Source: Phoebastria nigripes (lineage: Eukaryota; Chordata; Aves; Procellariiformes; Diomedeidae). Taken from it: a stretch of 64,000 nucleotides of DNA. Under the pieces are notes generated by a model, which worked only from the letters and a program-made list of their open reading frames with translations, ran no database searches and was not told the origin of the DNA. The stretch covers positions 74,748 to 138,747 of the forward strand of contig JAYKAV010000933.1 in assembly GCA_035582835.1 (NCBI GenBank), in the 5' to 3' direction. This document shows, in pieces, positions 30,939-64,000 of this stretch (positions are counted from its first letter, which is position 1; the number at the start of each line of letters is the position of its first letter). A program made the position numbers and the translations under genes.

Positions 30939-33900
30939 CCACGAACACCAAAGAAACCGAGCTGAGAAGACAGGACCCGTGGACACCAGCCCCAGGGCAG
31001 CGTTCAGGAGGGGCCCTCGGGGCACGCTTCAGCAGGTTTTCTGCTTGTTGGCACCTGCTACGTTCTCANGAGCTGGTTGTCTTCCATCAGCGCAGCTTAG
31101 TTTTTACCAGTAGCCCATGGTTAACCCCTGGGCAGAGCTTTAACTTGTTTTTTCCCCTACTGGACAGGTAACATAAGGGCAGAAGTTTACAATGAGTATT
31201 TCTAGATTCCCCTGCAACTCCCCCGTAAATCCAGACCACATCAGCTCAGACCTCGTTTGAAGGACGTGCAGAATATAAAGCATTCAGAACTGCTGTGCTG
31301 ATACCATGGCACTCACGGATGAGCCATGCAAACCGTGGGAAACGGACCGGGACGCGCTGCATGTTGGTTGCAGTTGCACCTGTAGCGGGACAGAACGTTG
31401 CATGCTCCAAGGCAAACACCTTCTCCCTCTTTCCTCAGATCTTCTCTAGCAACACAAGCATGAGCTGCACTTGACTCAAAGCAGTGAGCCACCCTTAGGA
31501 TGCATCACACCTACCTGGAGGATCTTTATTGCTGAGGATTAGTCCCAGAGTAGGAAAAAGCAGATGGAGTTATCCTAAATTAGATCTGCAGCATTCATCT
31601 TGTACTTTCTTTCTTGTACAAAGGGGCAGAGCTCCACGGACTTAGAGAAGATTTGTCAGTTTATACTAAGAATAAATTCAGCTCAGATGAACATCCACAG
31701 CTCTGCTGCAAGCTGTGCCTGGCAAACCATAAAACTTGCTCAGATGTTGCTGCACATTATCACGATTTTCTGTTTGACCTGTGCGAGGCTGTCCAAGCAG
31801 GCTGAAGCCCTTCGTGTACGAGGAAAACGGAGGTAGCTCTCGCTACGCCCTCGACAGCACCAGGCTGTAGAAGAGAGCGTTACTCCCTGTTGTAAAGGGA
31901 GTGCTTAGTGACACCGCCTTTGAGCGGGCTGCTCTAAATACAGCGTAAGAATTTAGTGACATCCCCAAAAGCCCTTCTAGCAGATGAAATATTTAGAAAA
32001 CCGAGGCTGAGCCTGCACATTAGCAAAGTCTGAGCGCGAAGGTACAAAGGGTTATGAACGTCACTCCGGCGGCAGCAGGTCTGCCGGTCAGAATCCCAGG
32101 GGAGCAGAACCAGGTTGCTCTCTCCAGCAGAATAAGCGTGGGGTGGAGAGAAAACAGTGACATCTGGAAAACCGCGGGGGTGCCTTATTCAGCAAAGCAC
32201 CAGTACGTGCGTCAGCATCTACCTCAATGCAGCAAAGCCCTTAAAGTCGTGCAGAGGAGAGCCAGGTTTGCCAAAGCCAGGCCTAGGNGTGGAGCTGGAA
32301 CCCGCCACTCTTGGGAATGGGGGAAGATGGATAGGCTGCAACGTTCACAACCTGCACAGAAGCAAGAAGAAATCACAGGGCAATCAACAAGAAATAATTT
32401 AATTCCAACTATCCGTGGCACCTTCTGTTATACCCACAACCTCTCACATCTTGTCCGAAACAGAGCTGGGCCTTACCTTTCCAGGGTTAGTCCCAGGGCT
32501 TTGACTCCCCGGGGTTTATGTCCTCTGTCCGTGCATCACAGAAGGGCCATCTTGGCTTTTCAAAGTATGAAATAATTCAGTTTCTGCTTAGCTTAGACGG
32601 GACCAGAGGCTGGAGTCACAACCACTGAGCACAAAGGGAGCAAACTGCATACAGCCATCGATTTTCTCTTTTACTATCACCCGTGAAGGCCGAGAAGCAC
32701 CGGAAAGCATCTGCTAGAGCCATCCTCAGAGACCAGACAGAAAAAGGGCAACTCGCTGTTTTTAAAAGGTCCCTAGGTTCAACGTTTGACAGAAACATGC
32801 CAGCGAGGCAGCACGATAGCTCAGCTGAGCAAGGGATGGGCAAAGGACAGGAGAAGGTGGTCCTGGAAATGGCAGCGGTAAGAGCTGAGCCCCAAAGGAC
32901 TTCTGTCCCTGCGTGAAGGGTGGAGGGGGGAGAGGGAATTACAGCGGGGAAAGTGGCCTTCACCCTTCCCGAATAGACTCCGGCAGACGCTGTCCCTCTC
33001 CTGCTCAGGTCAGTGGTTGCCTGAGGACAGGTACAGACTCGCCAGCCTCTCTGTACGTGAGGTGGTTTGATGCTAGGAGTAACTCAGGGACAGGGGCTGA
33101 GTGCCAGCAGGAAAAACACGGGAGCAGGGTTTATCCTGCAGGACCGCACCTGGGGCAATCCCGCTCCAACCAGGACTGCCTGCAAGCGTCAGGAAAGATG
33201 CCTTGCTCTGCCACCTACCTTTTGGTAACCTGTTCTCTAGGGAATTGGATGAATTTTCAACAGAGACATACCAAGAAGCATTCACACAGGAATACGCCAG
33301 AAAAGTTAATAACTAATAAAGCTTTCCACACTCACCTGTTGACATTCTGTTAGGCAATTCAATTTCTCCCCCCCAAATAACTCCTTGGTAACTCACCAAA
33401 GCCCCTTTTCTCGCAGGGTGCTGTCCAGGTCTCTTTCAGCCTTCAGCCGAAGGAATCTTGAACATGCTATAGGACCACTCAGTGCCACACACCATCCCTA
33501 GCTATATTGGCTGGGAGCCCCAGCAGCCAGTTTGCTAATGCCGAGAGCCATGGTTTTGGGTGGCTTGGCAAGCCATCCCTTTGCTTCCTGTCCAAAAGGT
33601 TGACAAAATTTATGCTACATTTCTGGTAGAAAAAGTAATTAGGAAATTGTCATCAAGTCAGTCAAATATCCCTCTATGCCATTAAAACTTAGACATTGCA
33701 AAACGGAGAATAATTCTCTCCCACGATAGCTATTAACATGCAAAGGTTGAAATCAGCCTACTTCTTTTTGCCTGTTCCGTATCCAGAACCGCACGTGTTC
33801 TCACATCCCAGTAACACAAACGGCGTGAGGGCAAGACAGCAGCAGTGCAGAAAGGCATGCACGCAGGGAGCAGTAAGAGTAACCACCAACATTCCTCCCA

Positions 33901-34722
33901 TTTCATTTAAAGATAGGCAGCTATATTAAAGAGAAAAGCTTATACTATAACATGCTCCCTGGGCTTTTACGCTGATTTAGTTGTAGCTCAAAATATTTAA
34001 AGCTAACCATTTTTTAATGCCCCTCGCTTCAGTGGGACTCAGGTTTCCCACTAAACCAACAGTAATATCCACCCACGCCNAGTGCATCCACACTTGGACT
34101 TCTGTGGTCAGCTTCCTTACTTCTCCTGGTGAACTCGATATGGGTTCATTTTGAATCCAACTGGCTTAAAAACTCATGTGTCAATCACAAAAATCTCTCC
34201 TACCAAAATATACCTGTTTCCAATCCCAGCTGCTCCTGCAAAAGCTTCAGCAGAGCTCCAGGATTTGCAGAGCTGTGTACATCTGAGACGCCGACCCAAG
34301 AGTTTAAACTTCGTTAAGCGTAAAGGAGTCTCTGCAGCACACAGAGCTCATCTGTACCGCATAAACACATATGCCACACAAGACAACGTTATGGACCGAC
34401 AGCAGTGTATCACGCGTGTGGTGTATCATCAACAGACTTTCAACATTTAACATGCATTCAAAAAAACAAAACCCCCTACGATTTCCAAGCTGTATGTTCA
34501 GCAAGCATTAAATCAAAGTTTTTTTCTCCACTTCCTCTTCTGCTATAAAATTGCTCATTCCCTCCCTACTGCAGACCTATGACTTCTTTCTCTGCATAGC
34601 CCATTAACTAATTACGAATAATTTTCTAAATGTAAACCAATTTAAAATAAAATGAATAAAAACATAAAAACACAAAAATCAGTGAAAATGAAAATGTCAA
34701 AAACAAATAGAAATCAAAGAAA

Positions 34723-34728
34723 TTTATT
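34723..34728 (-). terminator. NUP93: Candidate polyadenylation signal of NUP93
   Basis: The plus strand reads TTTATT, which is AATAAA on the NUP93 strand, about 103 bases past the stop codon at 34833-34831. This would give a short 3' UTR of about 120 nt. Confidence 0.6.
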
Positions 34729-34830
34729 TCCATCAACAAAAATACAGAATACAAAACGATACTGGTCCCACCCTCTGAACGTACTAAAGACAGGCACAGG
34801 TTGCTGCGACCCTAAGCGAAAGCTTCTCTG

Positions 34831-58403
<23,573 letters not shown>

Positions 58404-61400
58404 CTGTTTAATGAGAAGCATATAGGAAGGTATAAGGTATAAAATTACTGCAATGCATTTTACCAATATATCTACTCCTAAAAAACAGCAGCAAAACCAT
58501 GTTCCTGACAGAACTAAGAACAGGGTTTTGAACTATCTACAGAGTAAAATACATAGTCTCACTGCAATACCCTATTATCTTCCCAATATAGCTTAAACTT
58601 TCTGAAGTGACAGAAATCCTCCTTATTCAGTGCACAAACCAACCATTAGCTCTCTAGAATTAGGACATCAGTGTCTCTCGATAGCATCTTATAATTTTAA
58701 TTCTTTCCTTTTGTTTCTTGGAAGGTTGCTGATTGTCACATTAGTATCTCACTGCAAAGCATCTAGTTTGACTCTCCATCACAGCAAGGAGACAGAATTC
58801 GATGGACCAGCTCAACGGATCCAGTCTAGCAAGGCCGACACTCCGGTTTTGTCCTAGTGCCATGACACGGACACAAAATGTGACTGCAGCATTCCATTAC
58901 CTGCCAAAAAGCGCCCCATTGTTGGTCAGTTGTAGGAAGAAGGAGGACGCTGGCAATATACTGACCTGAAAAAATCATGTTCCTACCCACAGAGACTATG
59001 TCAAGATTGAGATATTTTCAGTGTAGAGGGACAGCAGATGGAGTCATGGCATGGAAAATTTGTACTGTTTTATAAAACTTGAAATGTAATACTGACATAA
59101 TACTCTAATGCTGCATAAAGCTACCCTTGTAAGTGTTCACTACAAATCACAGGTATGTTTTCAGTATAGCCACTACTGAACATGGATGTTCACCACTTGG
59201 GGGGGGGGGAAGAATACTCCTAATTAAGTATGTAATGCTCTCCAATGTTTCCTGCTTCCTAAAAATGTAATTCTTCATTTCAGCATCAGCATTGCAAGTC
59301 TTGGGTTTGAAAAATAAAGTGCGATCATTTTAAAGACAGATCCCTTTGAGGTAAGCAGTCCTTTAATATCACCTGCTTCATAAGCAGTGCTACAGTCACG
59401 ATGGTCTGAAGATAAAAACAAGACAAGCTCAGTATAGAAGCGTAATATTTATTATGAAGCCAACTGACATAGTTGGAGCAAGCAAAGAGGAACAGACAAG
59501 CTTTCAGAAAAGCAAGCATGTTTTCAGGTCTGAAACTGAAGAACAGCCTTTGAATTTCAGACTTTGAACCCAAAAGCTCATTTGACTCTCCCAGGTATAG
59601 TTGGTCTGGTAACAGATGTCACCTCTCTGCACAAACCTTGCTCAGCTTAGTTGAGGCATCTAGCTTAGGTAGTTATGAGGATCTAAGATGGCGGTTTACT
59701 TCCACCAGGAGAGAGGATGCAAAGCACATAAGCTAAATATTAAAAGCAGCTGTAAGCAAACACTGAGAAGGGGCCTTGCTGTGCCTTGGTTTGTTACCAG
59801 ATAACTCAAGTCCATCTATATTCCTCTAAACTAGAATCAGTAACTTTTTCCGAGAAAGAGCAGGTACACCTGCAGAGTTTTAAAATTAAGCTTTTTACCA
59901 TCAAAGTCGGTTACAGCTAGCTGCACATCCTTATTAGCTGTTACACTGCACCTTAGCAATACTGTCAAATAGCTTTANTTTTTCTTACTTCAGTAACTCA
60001 GAATGTCAGTACTTTATTGTGTAGATAGGCTCACCTTCGAGTACTGCCTAAGGACACGTTCTAGTCTTTCCTGGAAGAGTTCAGTTAAATGTGACCGACT
60101 TGCTGCCTTGACAAACAGACAACAAAGCCCAAATGCAATGGAAAAATCATTGTTTTCACTTTCAGTTTAATCAGCTTTAGAGTTCAGCTTTGCTGACACC
60201 TGTCAGGCCGCATCACAGCAGGACCAACGTTCCTGCCATGACCTGGCTTGTGCAGATTTCAGGAAAAGATCTGAGAAATGGGTAGTTTTTCTCCAGGTGG
60301 TGTCATTATTCGGTTTCTTCTTTCAAATGAGGACAAAATGCTGACAGGATCTTCAGAAGAATCTCACTTTTTTGGGAACTGTATCCTAACTTTGAAATGA
60401 AGTAATACAAACATATGAACTTCCAGACACGTTACTGATCAGTCTATGCACTGAACAGTGTCTCAGTCATTCCCAAATGCTTATAAATCTGACATCAGTT
60501 TAACCCAGGTTATCTCCTGTGGTGTAGGACCTCCCTTACAACTCATGAGCGTATGTTCTTGCAAAGGCAACGGCTATCCACTGTCCTAGTCCAGGAGTTT
60601 TGATCAGGAAAACGTTCGCAATTGTAAATTTAAAGACCAATAAAGTGACACAATTGGAATGGCCAAGAAGCTGTTCTGAGTTAGCTAGGAATTTATACAT
60701 GAAGATAAGGGCATTGGCCTCTATTGAGAAATTATGAGAACTTTGTGGTATTCGTGATTACTGCTTTCTGTGTAGCATACAACAGTTGACTACAGAATTA
60801 AAAAAAAAATACGTTCATGTTTGTCCCTGATATAGTGAAATATAAATGAATGAAGGTATCAAAGATGAACCTGGACAGTCCTTTAAAATTGTTGGAATCA
60901 GTTTATCACTGCATTAATTTCTCAGTAATAGTGCAATTTAAATTACGTCCAACCTGATTATAAAATCAGGCAGGTGCATTTAGACCTTAGGCAAGTATGA
61001 AAATGCCTTACCAAAAACCCAAAAGAAATCCCACTTTTTCTTTTTGCAGCTGAACTTACACTAAAAATACTCTTCACAGTCACTCCTAATGGATACTGAT
61101 ATTCAGAAGCATTTGCATTTTTCTTTCAATGCCAAATCATCTGACACAAATTCTTTTAAACCCACCTAAAAAACGACAAATTCTTTGTTCTAAAGAACAA
61201 AGCAGCTGTTAAAGCAGGTTTCCTGGGAAACAGACATGATGGCAGAAATAGCATTTTGCAGCCTTCGCCTATGCTGTGCCAGATAAATTGCAGAGTTATT
61301 TAAAGTAACACTAAATTATGGACGTTGTCATTAATTACTGATGAGGTTTCATCTTCTAAAGCAAGTGAAGAAGGGTACATTGTGACTTAGTGTCACTTTT

Positions 61401-64000
61401 CAACCAGTGCCCAAACACCAGAAACATTAAGGACTGGGCCTTTGTTTTGTGAATCTGGTTCCTTTTTCTCCTGCTGCTGCTTTGCAGCACACCAAAGAAC
61501 ATCCACATGGCTGCCACTCCAGAGAGCAGTGTATGACTGACGGGTTAAAACCCACAGGTAAGGACCTGAATTCAAAAGCACGCTCCTGAAATGAAGAAAT
61601 AACTGCTCTGGGGTTTGGGTTTTTTTCCTTTCCTTTCTCCAATTTTAGTTTTACCCTCACTGTTACGTTTTGAGGATCACTTATTAACAATCTGCCACAG
61701 CTGAGAACTGCCACATTGAAATTAAATTCTTTAAATGCCCACTACCGACTTGGCACTTCAGCAAGGAAAAAATTCAGGAACTCCAGAATTTGTCTTGCCT
61801 TTCTTTCCTATGCCAAGAGCCATGGGAGCAAGCTTATTTCCTATTTTTCCATCTCATACTTGCATTCTGGCTTCATCTTTGAACTATTAAACTTAAAAAA
61901 AGCACTAGCTCACCGAACTCTCTCATGGCTGTGCTAAAAGGAAATTTCAAAAGGAAAACTAAAGCAGTGAGTCAGCGTGGGGAAGGCCATTTCCACTCTT
62001 CACCCTGAATTGCAGAAATGGAGAGTTGTGCGGGCAATCCTTCCATAGCTGGCAACCAGTGTATGAAAAGGCATCCCCTACAAGCTAAGGGGGAGGATCT
62101 GGGGAAGGGGAGGATACCCTGTGGTGCCAGGTCAGAACTTATCAAGTCTTCAAGCAAGGAACAGATTATGAAAGATGTGTTGAAAACAGCAGCTAGGTGC
62201 GTATGAGAAGAATCATCTTTCAGGTCAGGTTCTTAAGCTTAACTGGAGCAGCAAAAGGAAAAACAGAAAAGTGGGTAATGCACAAAGGACTGCAGAAGCA
62301 CAAGTGCACACACACATATCTTTCTGCATCTCTAGCCTGGTATCGCTTAAATGGCTTGCGCTGTTTTTATCAACCACATTTGCTTCTCCCTGCCCTGAAT
62401 TCCGGTCTTTCCAAAACATTCTTCAGAACTGTAATATTTATTCTGAATATTATCCATTCGTGAAAGCTGCAGCTATACTGCACTGCCATCACATTTTTAT
62501 CTTCTAAATTCATTTAGCCTAACGCTGCTTTTCAAAGGAGTCCTCCTTCATTTGTACTCAGCCGAGCATTCAGCTTCACTTGCACACCAACCACGTGCAT
62601 ATAAAGATGCATTATTCATCACCCTCATATGCATATGCACATTCCTCAGCAGAAGTCTGGGCAGACATTTTGTCAGCACTCCAAATGGCTTGGCCAGTAG
62701 ATGCGGTGAATAACCAGGCAGCAGACTGGGCTAGAGAAAACACCATCAAAATACACTGCGGTGCAGCGAGGGAGAGGAAAGCATCTTGCAGTCCTTGGGA
62801 TTTAAGAGATATGAAGACATGATACAGAGGGGCAGAACAGAAACAGAGAGCGACAGCATCTCTCCATCACTGCGGAAGCAGGTTACTTGACAGCAGGAGT
62901 GGAAGAGCTTGGGGTGGGGGTGGAAGAAAGAAAAACCTGGAATAAGAGGACAAAAGAAATGCACCTAGTGAAACAAGACTCAGAACAAACACCTTGAGAG
63001 CACAGGTGTTTGATACCTCGAAAACAAAACTCGGGCTTTCCTCCCTTTTCCCCCCAAGAAGCACCTTTTTATTAGCTCTGTTTTTCCCTTATGGGAAGAA
63101 GGCCAGGCTGGAGGACAAGGGGGAGCAGAAAACCCTAATGGCAAGTCCTGCGCTAGCTTCTTTGAATCATGAGCTTTGCCTGTTAATTGGTCTTATTTCC
63201 ATGAATAATGTGTTGGTATTTCACTCTGCCCAAATTAGCTTGCCCAAAGCTTGAGAATTGGCTCGCAGGCAGACCGGCCCCCTGCTGCGTTTGGATCTGT
63301 GCCTTTTCAGTTGATTCTCCATCTCCAGAGGATATCAATTAAACCTCTACTACATTCTACAGGCTGTGTCTGTTTGTGTCACACACACACAAAAAACTTA
63401 TTTGACTGGAACAAGGCTTTAGAAGAACAACCTGCTGTGGGGAGGTTAGATAACAGGCTTTTAACACAGTAGATGCACTTCAAACCTCTCAGACCTTTGA
63501 CTTCTTGAGGCTAAGACTAGAATATATCAAGCATTTTAAATGCTCTTGAAATGACATACTGATACTACGAGTGCTTTGAAACGGAGAGTGGAGTATTACT
63601 GAGTGATAGCATATATTGAGTCTTTAAACTCATTCATGAAAAACATTAGAGGTTCCCCCCCCCNCCACCAATTTGATGCTTGACATCTTGAGTGCCATGG
63701 ACTGGGGGTAGTGTCCATTTGACACTGAAACATCAGAAAAGGGGTTTTACCTTTTCAGAGTAGGTTATTAAATTGCTTCTCCTTGCAGTCAATATTCACA
63801 CTTCGAAAGGAAAACCCCACACCAGTAACTCACACACAAATCAGAGATGTTAGAAGCTATCAGAATAGCTGCCAAGTCTTCAGACTCACATCCTAAAATA
63901 ATGGGATAGCTGTTCCTAGTTTTAAATGANTTCAGCCTGCATTATTTAGCATTTCTAATATTGGAAAGCTGGACAACCTTCTGAGAAGTCACAGTAAAGT
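58404..64000 (-). other. NUP93 intron running off the right edge
   Basis: Upstream of the first NUP93 exon in the window no sequence encodes the preceding conserved part (the [20 protein letters not shown] region). The 5' exons therefore lie beyond 64000 and this is intron. It contains a G-run near 59200, a C-run near 63654-63664 and one exon-like 65-base segment reported in the findings. Confidence 0.7.
58740..58965. mobile_element. Possible decayed CR1-like retroelement fragment
   Basis: The plus strand near 58802-58840 (gatggaccagctcaacggat, then ccagtctagcaaggccgac) resembles the 'ggtccatctagtccagtatcctgtctcc...acagtggcc' type sequence seen in old CR1-family elements. The match is partial and judged from memory. 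The boundaries are guesses. Confidence 0.25.

Larger units (their letters stand above)
29833..34830. other. Intergenic region between MIR138-2 and the NUP93 3' end
   Basis: No protein gene is recognised. It contains the NUP93 3' UTR at its right end (34830 to about 34705), an ACA microsatellite at 30557-30580 and an AAAC microsatellite at about 30914-30938. The longest open frames (e.g. 30036-30506, 32054-32575, 32913-33353) resemble nothing known. Exons of the miR-138-2 primary transcript could lie here. Confidence 0.6.

Noticed and set aside
59190..63670. G-run near 59200 and C-run near 63660 as possible regulatory quadruplexes
   Set aside because: They are single homopolymer runs without the spaced G-tracts needed for a convincing quadruplex.

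Overview
This window is nuclear DNA from a vertebrate, most likely a bird. It carries vertebrate genes split by short GT-AG introns, with CpG-rich promoters and long A/T-rich introns. There is no operon structure and there are no prokaryotic elements. The bird assignment is an inference from how compact the genes are and from the gene order, which differs from the mammalian order as I recall it. The DNA alone does not prove it.

Layout from left to right. (1) Positions 1-13595, minus strand: the 5' part of CFDP1 (four coding exons at 13595-10270, then a large intron that runs off the left edge), with a 248-base assembly gap in intron 3. (2) About 13600-14101: a CpG-island promoter shared head-to-head by CFDP1 (leftward) and TMEM170A (rightward). 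(3) 14102-15268, plus strand: complete TMEM170A in three coding exons, with a 3' UTR to about 17.0 kb. (4) 28078-19187, minus strand: complete SLC12A3, the thiazide-sensitive Na-Cl cotransporter, rebuilt here as 26 coding exons and 1049 residues, with a TATA box at 28153-28147. (5) 29832-29749, minus strand: the microRNA hairpin MIR138-2, between NUP93 and SLC12A3 as in human. (6) 58403-34831, minus strand: the last 17 coding exons (656 residues) of NUP93. The 5' exons are not in the window, so the final 5.6 kb is intron.

The genes do not form a pathway. CFDP1 is a chromatin-remodelling factor, TMEM170A an ER/nuclear-envelope membrane protein, SLC12A3 a kidney salt transporter and NUP93 a nuclear-pore scaffold protein. 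TMEM170A and SLC12A3 are convergent, and NUP93, MIR138-2 and SLC12A3 are co-directional.

I found no undescribed biological system. The points most worth a second look are: the shared CFDP1/TMEM170A promoter with a CAG/GCC repeat that would encode polyalanine in frame with CFDP1; a SLC12A3 stop codon that lies inside a polyadenylation hexamer; a GC-AG intron in SLC12A3; all five ambiguous bases in coding exons falling at third codon positions; the adjacency of two gene pairs that are far apart in human; a 66-base A-run behind AATAAA; and a small exon-like segment in a NUP93 intron.
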